DNA of 32,294 bases from Thermoleptolyngbya sp046719575 (lineage in GTDB: Bacteria; Cyanobacteriota; Cyanobacteriia; Elainellales; Elainellaceae): positions 1 to 32,294 of the forward strand of contig JBDNCP010000040.1 of NCBI GenBank assembly GCA_046719575.1, in the 5' to 3' direction. The notes below the pieces were generated by a model. It was not told where the DNA came from. It ran no database searches and worked only from the letters and a program-made list of their open reading frames with translations. Made by a program: the position numbers and the translations under genes. This document shows, piece by piece, positions 7,405 to 16,007 of this stretch (position 1 is its first letter; every line of letters starts with the position of its first letter).

Positions 7405-7432
7405 ATTACCTGACTGCAATTACCTGACTGCA
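7405..7432. repeat. 14-bp exact tandem duplication
   Basis: ATTACCTGACTGCA occurs twice, about 120 bp upstream of ccmK. It may lie in the ccm leader or promoter region. Confidence 0.85.
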
Positions 7433-7562
7433 ACTGTTCATTATGACAAGTTATGTGCAATTAATAACAGCCAGCAGATACCCAGGTAAAAATTCCGCTC
7501 CAATCTACATCAACCTTTCAAAGCCGGCGCAAAATCAGCCTTGTAGAACCGACGCAAGCGAT

Positions 7563-7590
7563 TGTGAGCGCAGGACTGTGAGCATAGGAC
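7563..7590. repeat. 14-bp tandem duplication
   Basis: TGTGAGCGCAGGAC is followed directly by TGTGAGCATAGGAC, with two mismatches. Confidence 0.75.
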
Positions 7591-7951
7591 GATGATGCAA
7601 GCGACAACGCTTCGTTTCAGCTAGCCAGGCTATGACTAGCCAATCCAGCAGCCATCATCCTCAACGTGCTTCAAGCCAAACAACCTGCAACGTTGGCATC
7701 AAAAATTCAGAACGCTCCGAATACTTCTAGCCATAGTCAACAATTTATATGGCTTCAAACCTATGGATAAAGAGCTGAAATAGAGGTTCAGCCAATACCA
7801 TAAGGTGTCCAGAAAATCTCTAATGAGCAAACAAACTCAGCATTTGCATCATTAAAAATAGCTGGAAAAGCACGACGGAATTCCCATTGTCAGAATACAA
7901 GGGGGGTGACCGCTTTGGCAATATAAACCAAAGTAATTGTTTTTATGGTCT

Positions 7952-7970
7952 ATATAACTCAGCGTTATAT
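7952..7970. promoter_or_regulatory. Candidate LysR-type operator (ATATAAC-N5-GTTATAT)
   Basis: A perfect 7-bp inverted repeat with a 5-nt spacer contains T-N11-A, the general recognition pattern of LysR-family regulators. Members of that family (CcmR/NdhR, CmpR) control carbon-concentrating genes in cyanobacteria. The site lies between the two divergent carbon operons. The assignment is inference, because short AT-rich palindromes also occur by chance. Confidence 0.35.
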
Positions 7971-8210
7971 TTTTGGCAGTTTGCGCTTTATACGCCTTCG
8001 TTACATACCGTGTTCAAGACGGAGAGCGCATGGATTGGCAGGACAATGTATGGCGTGGTATGACATGAGGCAAGCAGCATATCTTGTGCATCGCGGCAAT
8101 ACCCAAGACATCCTTGAAGAATAAATCGAAGAACAAACACACTTGAAGAAAACACTTCAACAGTACGAGATCAACTTACCAAGATAAAAGTGAGCGTTTG
8201 GAGTGTTGAA

Positions 8211-8309
8211 ATGAACAACCCCCAGACCTGCAACCCTCCTTCAGCAACGGCCCCTGTATTTTATGAGGAAAGCAAGCGTGAGTGTCTAATTTCAGAAAAC
8301 AGTTTGTAA
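8211..8309 (+). CDS. Possible 32-residue small protein, unrecognised
   Basis: An ATG preceded by GGAG, with 8 nt between them, opens a 32-codon frame (first residues MNNPQTCNPPSATAPVFYEE). It ends about 175 nt before a strong terminator-like hairpin on the same strand. I do not recognise the protein. It has two cysteines and no membrane segment. Support is only the ribosome site and the downstream terminator, so it may be a chance frame or part of a noncoding transcript. Confidence 0.25.
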   Translation: MNNPQTCNPPSATAPVFYEESKRECLISENSL

Positions 8310-8485
8310 ACCTTGAGAGGGTTTAACATTTCGTGTTTTTTGATTAAGAAATAACATAACAATTTACATTTAAGTTTCCCACTCGCTGGAAACTTGTGAA
8401 TTAACCAGAGGTGGTTCTTTCCTTTCTTTATAGACTTTTGCATTGATAATGCTACAATCCTTGTCGCACAAAGACTTTATACAGC

Positions 8486-8524
8486 GGCGATCGCACCCTT
8501 TTGCGGAAGTGCGATCGCCTTTTT
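8486..8524 (+). terminator. Intrinsic terminator-like hairpin
   Basis: GGCGATCGCAC (8486-8496) pairs perfectly with GTGCGATCGCC (8509-8519) around a 12-nt loop, and TTTTT follows at once. This is a textbook plus-strand terminator built around two HIP1 octamers. No annotated plus-strand gene lies upstream, which implies a short transcript from the divergent region. Confidence 0.7.
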
Positions 8525-8877
8525 GGCATCAGGTCGATGGCGCATCGCAAGACACTAGCCGCCAGGAAAATCCTCAGTTCGCTTGATCTGGTATTAGCAG
8601 CGATGCGAGAATCGCTCAAGCCGCCCAGATAATTTACACCGAGGGGACTAGACTCAGGGATTCGAGCCGTTCAAGCTTTGGCTCAAACTTTGGCTTCAGA
8701 TGACCCTGGTTTAGACTACGTTTGGTTTTGGTTTGGATTCCCTTTGGGTCGGACGATGGCGTTGACCTTGCTAGGTCTAGGTTTAGGCACGTCTGAATTC
8801 ATCTGGCTTGCAAAACAACCCGCGAGGCAGCGCAACCCTAAGCTGACAGAGCTAGTGGTTTGTCAACTTTTAGCTTT

Positions 8878-8918
8878 TAGCCTTACGGTAAATCTCTACG
8901 GGATTTACCGTAAGGCTA
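8878..8918. promoter_or_regulatory. Perfect 17-bp hairpin upstream of ndhF4
   Basis: TAGCCTTACGGTAAATC (8878-8894) and its exact reverse complement (8902-8918) enclose a 7-nt loop. It ends 126 bp before the ndhF4 ATG, so it may lie in that operon's leader RNA. There is no T-run on the plus strand. It may be a leader structure or a remnant of a palindromic repeat. Confidence 0.65.
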
Positions 8919-9044
8919 GGCTATGGCGCTGCACTAGGTTAAAGCCGCCAGATCATCAGCAGGTCGGCGAGGGGCAGCCTAAAACCTTGGCACCTGGTTC
9001 TAGCACATCTTTGGCACATGTAAGCACGCAAGGAATGGTATTCG

Positions 9045-10880
9045 ATGGTTCAGTTTCTAATTGAAACCAGTTGGTGGGTACCAGGGTATGGGCTGTTGGG
9101 GGCGCTGCTGACGCTGCCTTGGTCCGTTGGGGTGGTACGGCGAACCGGGCCTCGTCCTGCGGCGTATTTCAATATCTTGATGACGCTGTTCGCCTTGATT
9201 CACTGTGCGCTACTGCTATGGGTCGTCTGGGATATGCCGCCTCAATATGAGCCGCTGCCTTGGCTATCCGTTCTAGATCTGGACATTACTCTATCGCTAG
9301 AGTTGTCCCGCATCAGCGTTGGAGCAGCTCTAATTGTTACCGTGTTAAGCCTAATTGCCCAGGTGTTTGCTCTGGGGTATCTAGAAAAAGACTGGGCGTT
9401 GGCACGGTTCTACGCGCTGATGGGCTTTTTTGAGGGAGCCATGAGCGGCTTAGTCTTGAGCAACTCGCTATTTCTCAGCTATGCGCTGTTAGAAATGCTA
9501 ACGCTTTCGACCTATCTGCTGGTGGGGTTCTGGTATGCCCAGCCGCTAGTGGTTACGGCGGCTCGCGATGCTTTTTTGACCAAGCGTGTGGGTGATGTGA
9601 TGCTGTTGATGGGCGTGGTTGCGGTGGGTTTGCTAGCGGGCGACCTAGATTTTCCCTATCTAGAGGCCTGGGCTGAAACGGCGAATTTGTCGCCACTGGT
9701 GGCCAACCTAGTCGGTTTGGCCCTGATTGCGGGCCCGGTTGGCAAGTGTGCCCAGTTTCCCCTAAACCTATGGCTGGATGAGGCGATGGAGGGGCCTAAC
9801 CCAGCATCTATTCTACGGAACTCGGTGGTGGTGGCCTGCGGAGCCTATGTGCTGATTCGGGTGCAGCCGATTGTGGCGCTGTCGCCCATAGCGCTGACGA
9901 CGCTGATGGTGCTGGGGACGGTGACGGCGGTTGGGGCTTCATTGGTGGCGATCGCCCAAATCGACATCAAACGCGCCCTCTCCCACACCACGAGCGCCTA
10001 TCTGGGTCTGGTGTTTTTGGCGGTGGGGCTACAGCAGCACGACACTGCGCTGCTGCTGCTGCTGACCCACGGGATCGCCAAGGCGCTTTTGTTTATGTGT
10101 ACCGGCTCGGTGATCCTGACCACCAGCACTCAAGATTTGCGAGAAATGGGGGCGCTGGGGTCGCGGATGCCTGCTACGGCTAGCGCGTTTGTGATTGGGG
10201 CGCTGGGGTCTGTGGGGCTGGTGCCGCTGGGCTGCTTTTGGGCGATGTATCAGTGGGCGATGCCCGTGTGGCAGTCTTCGCTGGGCTTGCTAGCGGTGCT
10301 GCTAATCGTCAATGGCCTGACGGCTTTTGGACTGACCAGGGTGTTTGCGCTTGTCTTTTGCGGCGAGGCAAAGCCCAAGACCCGCCGCGCGCCCGAAGCA
10401 CCCTGGCCCATCGCTGTGCCGATGATATCAGTGGCGATCGCCACGCTGCTGGTGCCCGTTATGCTCTATAACTGGGATCTGCTGCCCGACTGGAACGAGA
10501 TGAACCTGGCGATCGCAGGGTTGCTGTTCGCCTCCAGCATCACGGGCTGTGGGCTGGGCGTTTTCTTCTATATGGGGTCTCGTCCCCTGCCACAGCCGGG
10601 AGGACTGGGCTGGAAATCACTACAGGATTTCCTGGCCCACGATTTTCGGATTGAGCAGCTTTACAAGCTGACGGTGGTGTTTGCCGTGGCTCAAGGGTCG
10701 CGGCTCACGGCCTGGTTTGACCGATATGTGGTGGACGGCATGGTAAATCTCCTGGGAGTTGCGTCGCTGATTGGCGGTGAGAGCCTGAAATACACCGTTT
10801 CAGGACGCGCCAGACACTACCTGCTGACCGTGTTTATTGGGGTCATTTTGGGCATCGCCTGGCTAGGCTGGATGTTTTAG
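9045..10880 (+). CDS. ndhF4: NDH-1 subunit NdhF4 (CO2-uptake NDH-1MS' complex)
   Basis: NdhF4 is a proton-pumping, antiporter-like membrane subunit of the thylakoid or plasma-membrane NDH-1 variant that hydrates CO2 to bicarbonate. It has 611 residues, with about 14-16 hydrophobic segments. The proton_antipo_M core contains FYALMGFFEGAMSGLVLSNS, a KCAQFPLNLWLDEAMEGP lysine helix (usual form ...PLHxWLPDAMxGPTP) and DIKRALSHTTSAYLG. The match to the F4 type rather than respiratory NdhF1 is supported by the downstream ndhD4 and cupB genes. AAGGA lies 10 nt upstream of the ATG at 9045. It is the first gene of a three-gene plus-strand operon, divergent from the ccm operon. Confidence 0.95.
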   Translation: MVQFLIETSWWVPGYGLLGALLTLPWSVGVVRRTGPRPAAYFNILMTLFALIHCALLLWVVWDMPPQYEPLPWLSVLDLDITLSLELSRISVGAALIVTVLSLIAQVFALGYLEKDWALARFYALMGFFEGAMSGLVLSNSLFLSYALLEMLTLSTYLLVGFWYAQPLVVTAARDAFLTKRVGDVMLLMGVVAVGLLAGDLDFPYLEAWAETANLSPLVANLVGLALIAGPVGKCAQFPLNLWLDEAMEGPNPASILRNSVVVACGAYVLIRVQPIVALSPIALTTLMVLGTVTAVGASLVAIAQIDIKRALSHTTSAYLGLVFLAVGLQQHDTALLLLLTHGIAKALLFMCTGSVILTTSTQDLREMGALGSRMPATASAFVIGALGSVGLVPLGCFWAMYQWAMPVWQSSLGLLAVLLIVNGLTAFGLTRVFALVFCGEAKPKTRRAPEAPWPIAVPMISVAIATLLVPVMLYNWDLLPDWNEMNLAIAGLLFASSITGCGLGVFFYMGSRPLPQPGGLGWKSLQDFLAHDFRIEQLYKLTVVFAVAQGSRLTAWFDRYVVDGMVNLLGVASLIGGESLKYTVSGRARHYLLTVFIGVILGIAWLGWMF

Positions 10881-11041
10881 CGTGCTGTCGCCCGCTTGTA
10901 GATTCTGAGCGCCCGTCTCTAGAAGATCCCAAAGGGACTGAAACAGCCTGTCAGCGTTTTCCCAAAGACTCTTCCCCAAAGTATTTCACTCAAACCCGTT
11001 CCCCAAACTCTCGCCCAAGCATCCAACCCTCCTGATTCGCC

Positions 11042-12562
11042 ATGCTGAGTGTTCTAATCTGGTTTCCGGTCATTGGTGCGCTGATCATCAGCCTTTTGCC
11101 CCAAGCGCAGGCAGCAGCGAGGGGGCGGCAGGTGGCGCTGGTGTTTGCCACGATTGTTTTGGTTTGGACTGGGGTGCTGGTCAGCCAGTTTGATACCAGC
11201 GTAGCTGGGTTTCAGTTTCAGGAATCGCTGACGTGGATTGATCAACTGGGACTGAGCTACAAGCTGGGCATGGATGGGCTATCGCTGCCGCTGATTGTGC
11301 TAAACAGCTTATTGGTGTGGCTGGCGATCTACAGCACCGATGCCAATCTAAACCGCCCCCGGCTCTGGTATTGCCTGATGCTGCTGCTGGAGGCGGGGGT
11401 GGCCGGAGCGTTTCTGTCAGAAAACCTGCTGCTGTTTTTCTTGTTCTACGAGGTCGAGCTGATTCCGCTGTATCTGATGGTGGCGATCTGGGGCGGGGCG
11501 CGGCGGGGCTATGCCGCTACCAAGTTTCTGATTTATACAGCGCTGTCTGGAATCCTGATTTTGGCGGCCTTTTTTGGGCTGACGCTGCTGAGCGGTACAG
11601 GCAGCTTTGACTACGCGGTGCTGCAAAATCCAGCGCTGCCGATTGCCACACAGCTCGTTCTACTGATTACACTGCTGATTGGCTTTGGCATCAAGATTCC
11701 CATTGTGCCGTTGCACACCTGGCTGCCGGATACGCACGTCGAAGCGCCAACGCCGGCCTCGGTGCTGCTGGCGGGTGTGCTGCTCAAGCTGGGTACTTAC
11801 GGGATTCTCCGATTTGGGCTGGGGCTATTTCCCGAAACCTGGCAAATCGTCGCGCCGTGGCTGGCGTGGCTGGCGGTGGTGAATGTGCTGTATGGCTCCT
11901 TTGTGGCGATCGCCCAAACGGACATGAAGAAAATCGTGGCCTACAGTTCCGTCGGGCATATGGGCTATATCTTGCTGGCTGCTGCCGCTGCTACACCCCT
12001 GAGCATTGCCGGGGCGATCGCCCAGATGGTTAGCCACGGATTGATCTCCGCGCTGCTGTTTTTGCTGGTAGGCGTGGTCTATGCCAAAACCGGAACGCGG
12101 GATGTCACCGTACTACGGGGCCTCCTGAACCCAGAGCGGGGGCTGCCGCTAGTGGGTTCCCTAATGATTGCTGGGGTGATGGCCAGCGCAGGCATTCCGG
12201 GCATGGTGGGCTTTATTGCCGAATACATTATCTATCGCAGTAGCCTGTTGGTGTTCCCAGTACAGACCCTCCTATGTATGCTCGGTGTTGGGCTGACTGC
12301 CGTGTACTTTCTGAATCTAATCAACCGCGCCTTCTTTGGACGACTACCTGATGCCCTAGCGAACTTGCCCGCCATCTACTGGAAAGATCGCATTCCTTCA
12401 ATTGTGGTCGTCGTTTTGGTCATTTTTCTGGGGCTTCAGCCCAACTGGATGACCCGCTGGAGTGAACTCACCTCCCTGTCGCTGGGCACGCTCGATGATC
12501 GGGCGATCGCCGCCGCGCTGGCCCCTCGCCCCCTCCGCCGAGATTTAGGGATAGGGAATTAG
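11042..12562 (+). CDS. ndhD4: NDH-1 subunit NdhD4
   Basis: NdhD4 is the NuoM-type proton-channel subunit that partners NdhF4 and the CO2-hydration protein CupB. It has 506 residues and is hydrophobic throughout. Family marks include an early YKLGMDGLSLPLIVLNSLL segment, the catalytic-type glutamate in LLFFLFYEVELIPLYLM, the lysine loop FGIKIPIVPLHTWLPDTHVE, and the segment from TDMKKIVAYSSVGHMGY. It begins 161 bp after ndhF4 and ends 82 bp before cupB. The ribosome site is weak. The D4 type is assigned from gene order; D3 operons would carry cupA and cupS instead. Confidence 0.95.
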   Translation: MLSVLIWFPVIGALIISLLPQAQAAARGRQVALVFATIVLVWTGVLVSQFDTSVAGFQFQESLTWIDQLGLSYKLGMDGLSLPLIVLNSLLVWLAIYSTDANLNRPRLWYCLMLLLEAGVAGAFLSENLLLFFLFYEVELIPLYLMVAIWGGARRGYAATKFLIYTALSGILILAAFFGLTLLSGTGSFDYAVLQNPALPIATQLVLLITLLIGFGIKIPIVPLHTWLPDTHVEAPTPASVLLAGVLLKLGTYGILRFGLGLFPETWQIVAPWLAWLAVVNVLYGSFVAIAQTDMKKIVAYSSVGHMGYILLAAAAATPLSIAGAIAQMVSHGLISALLFLLVGVVYAKTGTRDVTVLRGLLNPERGLPLVGSLMIAGVMASAGIPGMVGFIAEYIIYRSSLLVFPVQTLLCMLGVGLTAVYFLNLINRAFFGRLPDALANLPAIYWKDRIPSIVVVVLVIFLGLQPNWMTRWSELTSLSLGTLDDRAIAAALAPRPLRRDLGIGN

Positions 12563-12587
12563 GGGTTAGGGGTTTGGGCTTGCCCCG

Positions 12588-12635
12588 CCACCCCATCCCC
12601 CACCCACCCCATCCCCCACCTACCCCATCACCCGA
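12588..12635. repeat. C-rich 16-bp tandem repeat, 2 exact copies plus one degenerate
   Basis: CCACCCCATCCCCCAC occurs twice exactly and once in altered form. It fills most of the ndhD4-cupB gap and lies just before the cupB start. Confidence 0.85.
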
Positions 12636-12644
12636 AGACCGACC

Positions 12645-13775
12645 ATGCTAACCGCACCCTCTCCCACTTCTCATCCCCTTGCCTACATCATTGACCGGAT
12701 TGAATCTGGCGGGGCGCTGCTGCCCGACACGCCCGAAAACTTGGTGGAAGTGGTGGGCATTCTCAAGAGCTACGGCGTGGTGCTGGATGCCTACTGGCGC
12801 AACCTGATCTACATTTCAGAGCATCAGTTTTTGGTGCTGTTTCCGTTTTTCAAATATTTCAATGGCGAAGTCACGCCAGCCAAACTGCTTCGCCACTGGT
12901 GGCACGACCGAATTAACTACGAGTTTGCCGAATATTGCATGAAAGGGATGTTCTGGCACGGCGGCGGCGGACTAGATGCATTTCTTGACACGCCGGAATT
13001 TGTGAATCTGGCGAAAACCGCGATTCGCGCCAAGGTAAAGTCTAATCCGCTGATGAGCGGACTCAATCAGCTTTTTCCTGACTTTTTGATAGAGCAAGTG
13101 CGGCAGCTTTGCTACTACAGCGGGCTGGGGCAGTTTTGGCGGGTCATGAGTCCGATGTTTTTAACCCTGTCAGATCGGTATGACCGGGGCGAAATCAGGG
13201 CGATCGCCGATGTGGTCGCCCACGTCAAGCAAGGTCTGGTCGATGCAGCAGCCTTACCCATCACCTACGCTGTATCCATCGGCGGAAAAACCTACGACAT
13301 CTTGCCCGCTTCGGCGGGGCTGACCTTCTTGCCAGACACGGCGCTGCCCTACGTAGAAGCCGTTTTCCTCCGGTCGTTTCCCTTCTTTGGCACGGTGTCT
13401 TACAATGCCCAGGCGCACCAAATTTCCGATAAGCAGGCAGATTTTAACTATGGAGCGCTGTTTGCCGATCCGCTACCCATTGGTGGTGGGGGCATTCCAC
13501 CCACGCTGCTAATGCAGGATATGCGTCATTTCCTGCCTGATTATCTGCACGCAATCTATCGACAGGGGCTGCGGGGCGAAGATGACCTGCGGGTAAAAAT
13601 CTGTCTCAGCTTCCAAAAAGCCATGTTTTGCGTGACGACGGCTGCCATTCTGGGCACGCTGCCTTATCCGCTGGAGACCACTGACCCTACAGAGCGGCAA
13701 GCGAACCGAGCCTATCTGGAAGCTTGGGTCGATCGGTTGCTGCCGTCTCGGTTGCCCCATCTGCAGGAAGCTTAG
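12645..13775 (+). CDS. cupB: CO2 hydration protein CupB (ChpX)
   Basis: CupB is the peripheral subunit that converts CO2 to bicarbonate on the cytoplasmic side of the constitutive NDH-1MS' complex. The 376-residue length fits CupB/ChpX; CupA/ChpY is longer, about 430 residues. The protein is soluble. It contains the family-typical segments FFKYFNGEVTPAKLLRHWWH, YCMKGMFWHGGGGLDAFLDT and YCPL-less SIGGKTYDILPASAGLTFL, and a C-terminal Phe/Cys block near QKAMFCVTTAAILG. It is the last gene of ndhF4-ndhD4-cupB. It converges on groEL, with a 425-bp gap that holds a palindromic element. Confidence 0.95.
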   Translation: MLTAPSPTSHPLAYIIDRIESGGALLPDTPENLVEVVGILKSYGVVLDAYWRNLIYISEHQFLVLFPFFKYFNGEVTPAKLLRHWWHDRINYEFAEYCMKGMFWHGGGGLDAFLDTPEFVNLAKTAIRAKVKSNPLMSGLNQLFPDFLIEQVRQLCYYSGLGQFWRVMSPMFLTLSDRYDRGEIRAIADVVAHVKQGLVDAAALPITYAVSIGGKTYDILPASAGLTFLPDTALPYVEAVFLRSFPFFGTVSYNAQAHQISDKQADFNYGALFADPLPIGGGGIPPTLLMQDMRHFLPDYLHAIYRQGLRGEDDLRVKICLSFQKAMFCVTTAAILGTLPYPLETTDPTERQANRAYLEAWVDRLLPSRLPHLQEA

Positions 13776-13920
13776 GGGCAGGGGTTGAGGCTATACAGGG
13801 GCTACAAAACGGCCTGCGGCTCAAAGGTTTGAAGCATTCTAGGAATGCCAACGCTAGGGCTAAGCTCAGCCAGTATTTTTTAGGTATTCAGGTATTTACT
13901 GGTAAGACATTAATACTATT

Positions 13921-14010
13921 AGGGCTTACGCAGTTGGACTATTTCTCGCAGGCGCAGCCCGCGAGAAATAGTCCGAAATCCAAAAAATTCGTCGCAGGTG
14001 CGTAAGTCCT
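13921..14010. mobile_element. MITE-like palindromic element, ~90 bp
   Basis: The ends are AGGGCTTACGCA and TGCGTAAGTCCT, a 12-bp terminal inverted repeat with one mismatch. Inside is a perfect 14-bp stem, GGACTATTTCTCGC with its complement (13936-13949/13961-13974). ACTAT occurs next to both ends (13915-13919 and 14012-14016), which may be a target duplication if the element includes one more base on each side. AGGACTTACGCA-type ends are, from memory, common in cyanobacterial repeats. No coding capacity. Confidence 0.6.
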
Positions 14011-14042
14011 GACTATCTTATTGCAGATTAATGCAGATTAAT

Positions 14043-14068
14043 GCAGAAGAGGCGATCGCCTCTTCTGC
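14043..14068. terminator. 26-bp perfect palindrome centred on HIP1
   Basis: GCAGAAGAGGCGA and its exact complement meet in the HIP1 core with no loop excess. It lies in the gap between the convergent cupB and groEL genes, so it could end transcription from both sides. No T-run follows on either strand, so this is tentative. It is preceded by short TGCAGATTAA duplications (about 14023-14045). Confidence 0.4.
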
Positions 14069-14107
14069 CAAGTGAGTCAACGTTGGGCTTCCAGGAGCCG
14101 CACTGAT

Positions 14108-14158
14108 GATGCAGGTTGCACAGTGATGCAGGTTGCACAGTGATGCAGGTTGCACAGA
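14108..14158. repeat. 17-bp tandem repeat, 3 copies
   Basis: GATGCAGGTTGCACAGT is repeated three times, the last copy differing only at its final base. It lies just beyond the groEL stop codon. Confidence 0.9.
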
Positions 14159-14200
14159 TCATGCTATGCAGATCAGGCAGCTCCCTGGAATTTCGCAGAC

Positions 14201-15838
14201 TTAGTAATCGAAGTCGCCGCCCATGCCAGCGCCAGCGCCAGCACCAGCCGCTTCCTTAGGTTCGGGCTTGTCAACGACGATGCACTCGGTCGTCAACACC
14301 ATGCCCGCGATCGAAGCCGCGTTTTGCAGGGCAGAGCGAGTCACCTTCGCTGGGTCAACAATGCCCGCCGAGAACATATCAACGAACTCATCGGTGGCGG
14401 CGTTGTAGCCCACGTTGAACTCCTTCTCACGCACACGCTCAGCAATCACCGCGCCGTTTTGTCCAGCGTTTTCGGCGATCCGCTTCAGCGGGGCAGACAG
14501 GGCACGGGCGACAATCATCGCACCCGTCAGTTCTTCAGCCGTCAGGTTGCTCTTGGCCCATTCTTCGAGCTGGGGAGCCAAGTGGGCCAGCGTCGTACCG
14601 CCGCCAGGAACGATACCCTCTTCTACGGCAGCCTTGGTAGCGTTGATGGCATCTTCCAGACGCAGCTTGCGATCCTTCATTTCGGTTTCGGTTGCGGCAC
14701 CGACCTTGATCACGGCCACACCGCCAGAGAGCTTGGCCAAACGCTCTTGCAGTTTCTCCTTGTCGTAGGAAGAATCAGTTTCCTCGATCTGACGACGGAT
14801 TTGCTCCGCGCGAGCCTTCACAGCCGCTTCGTTGCCCTCGGCCACAATTGTGGTCGTGTCTTTGGTGATGGTGATGCGACGAGCCTTGCCCAGGCTATCC
14901 AACTTCACATTGTCTAGCTTCAGACCCGCGTCTTCGGTGATCACTTGACCGCCCGTCAGCACCGCAATGTCCTCCAGCATAGCCTTGCGGCGATCGCCAA
15001 AGCCAGGAGCCTTGACCGCAGCCACATTCAGCACGCCCCGCAGACGGTTGACCACCAGGGTTGCTAGGGCTTCTTTCTCAATGTCTTCAGCAATGATCAG
15101 CAGCGGACGGCTCGCACGAGCAACCTGCTCTAGGACGGGCACCAAGTCCTGCACCAGCGTAATCTTCTTGTCGGTCAGCAGGACAAACGGCTCGTCTAGG
15201 ACAGCTTCCATGCGCTCAGTGTCGGTGGCGAAGTAGGGCGAAATGTAGCCCTTGTCAAAGCGCATCCCTTCAGTGACTTCCAGTTCGGTCGTCATGGACT
15301 TGCCTTCTTCCAGCGAGATCACGCCCTCGCGACCCACCTTATCCATCGCTTCGGCGATCATCGCGCCCACTTCGTCATCATTGCCCGCAGAGATGGAGCC
15401 AACCTGGGCGATCGCCTTGGAATCTTCTACTGGACGAGCGTGTTCTGCAATTTTTTCCACCAGGAACGCAGAAGCCTTGTCGATGCCGCGCTTCAGGGAG
15501 ATTGCGTTGGCACCCGCCGCCACGTTTCGCAGACCTTCCTTCACCATCGCATGGGCCAAGACGGTCGCCGTCGTCGTTCCGTCGCCCGCAGCGTCATTGG
15601 TCTTGGAGGCAGCCTGACGGATGAGAGAAACGCCCGTATTTTCGATGTGGTCTTCTAGCTCGATTTCCTTAGCAATCGTCACACCGTCATTTACAATCTG
15701 GGGTGCGCCAAACTTCTTCTCCAGCACCACGTTGCGGCCTTTGGGTCCGAGGGTGACTGCAACGGCTTCCGCTAGGATATCAATGCCCTTTTCGAGGGCG
15801 CGACGTGCACTTTCGTTGTAAATGATGCGCTTAGCCAT
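14201..15838 (-). CDS. groL1: Chaperonin GroEL (GroEL1, operon copy)
   Basis: This 60-kDa chaperonin forms the double-ring folding cage with GroES in the cytoplasm. The 545-residue protein is full length. It starts MAKRIIYNESARRALEKG and carries the nucleotide-binding motif AGDGTTTATVLA and the conserved VEEGIVPGGGTTL block. It ends in a short Gly/Ala/Met run followed by GGDFDY, rather than the long GGM tail of many bacteria. It is the second gene of the groES-groEL operon, 169 bp after groES, so it is the GroEL1 type. Cyanobacteria usually carry a second, unlinked groEL2. Confidence 0.98.
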   Translation of the reverse strand: MAKRIIYNESARRALEKGIDILAEAVAVTLGPKGRNVVLEKKFGAPQIVNDGVTIAKEIELEDHIENTGVSLIRQAASKTNDAAGDGTTTATVLAHAMVKEGLRNVAAGANAISLKRGIDKASAFLVEKIAEHARPVEDSKAIAQVGSISAGNDDEVGAMIAEAMDKVGREGVISLEEGKSMTTELEVTEGMRFDKGYISPYFATDTERMEAVLDEPFVLLTDKKITLVQDLVPVLEQVARASRPLLIIAEDIEKEALATLVVNRLRGVLNVAAVKAPGFGDRRKAMLEDIAVLTGGQVITEDAGLKLDNVKLDSLGKARRITITKDTTTIVAEGNEAAVKARAEQIRRQIEETDSSYDKEKLQERLAKLSGGVAVIKVGAATETEMKDRKLRLEDAINATKAAVEEGIVPGGGTTLAHLAPQLEEWAKSNLTAEELTGAMIVARALSAPLKRIAENAGQNGAVIAERVREKEFNVGYNAATDEFVDMFSAGIVDPAKVTRSALQNAASIAGMVLTTECIVVDKPEPKEAAGAGAGAGMGGDFDY

Positions 15839-16007
15839 AGTTTCGACCTTGAATCTACGATTGAGGGTTTACAAGTTTACAGAAGTTTACAGATTGAGAG
15901 TTTACAGTCGAGCAGGGACGGTTGTGAGCTATGGACTTGAATCCAAGCAGCCTGTGCAGCTTGAAGCACAGCCGCTCATCCCAAACCCGGCTTAAGACAG
16001 ATCAGGT

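Larger units (their letters stand above)
7284..9044. other. Long divergent regulatory region between ccmK and ndhF4
   Basis: About 1.76 kb separates the divergent carboxysome and CO2-uptake operons. The part from about 7640 to 8480 is visibly more AT-rich than the genes. Seen here are two 14-bp duplications, a T-N11-A palindrome at 7952-7970, a possible 32-codon ORF at 8211-8309, an intrinsic terminator-like hairpin at 8486-8524 and a 17-bp hairpin at 8878-8918. The longer frames at 8261-8443 (-) and 8678-9064 (+) do not look like proteins. I found no tRNA or known ncRNA by eye. Confidence 0.65.

Noticed and set aside
8261..8443. 60-codon minus-strand frame in the ccmK-ndhF4 region
   Set aside because: Lys/Leu-rich composition fits AT-rich non-coding DNA; I saw no ribosome site and no recognisable motif, and it overlaps the better-supported small plus-strand ORF.
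8640..8675. GGATTCGAGCC word considered as a tRNA T-arm
   Set aside because: No acceptor stem, anticodon arm or CCA-proximal pairing could be fitted around it.
8678..9064. 128-codon plus-strand frame before ndhF4
   Set aside because: It overlaps ndhF4 by 20 bp, runs straight through a perfect 17-bp hairpin and shows no family-like pattern or ribosome site.
14150..14917. Long plus-strand frame opposite groEL
   Set aside because: It is antisense to a fully conserved gene; such frames arise from the codon bias of the GC-rich real strand.
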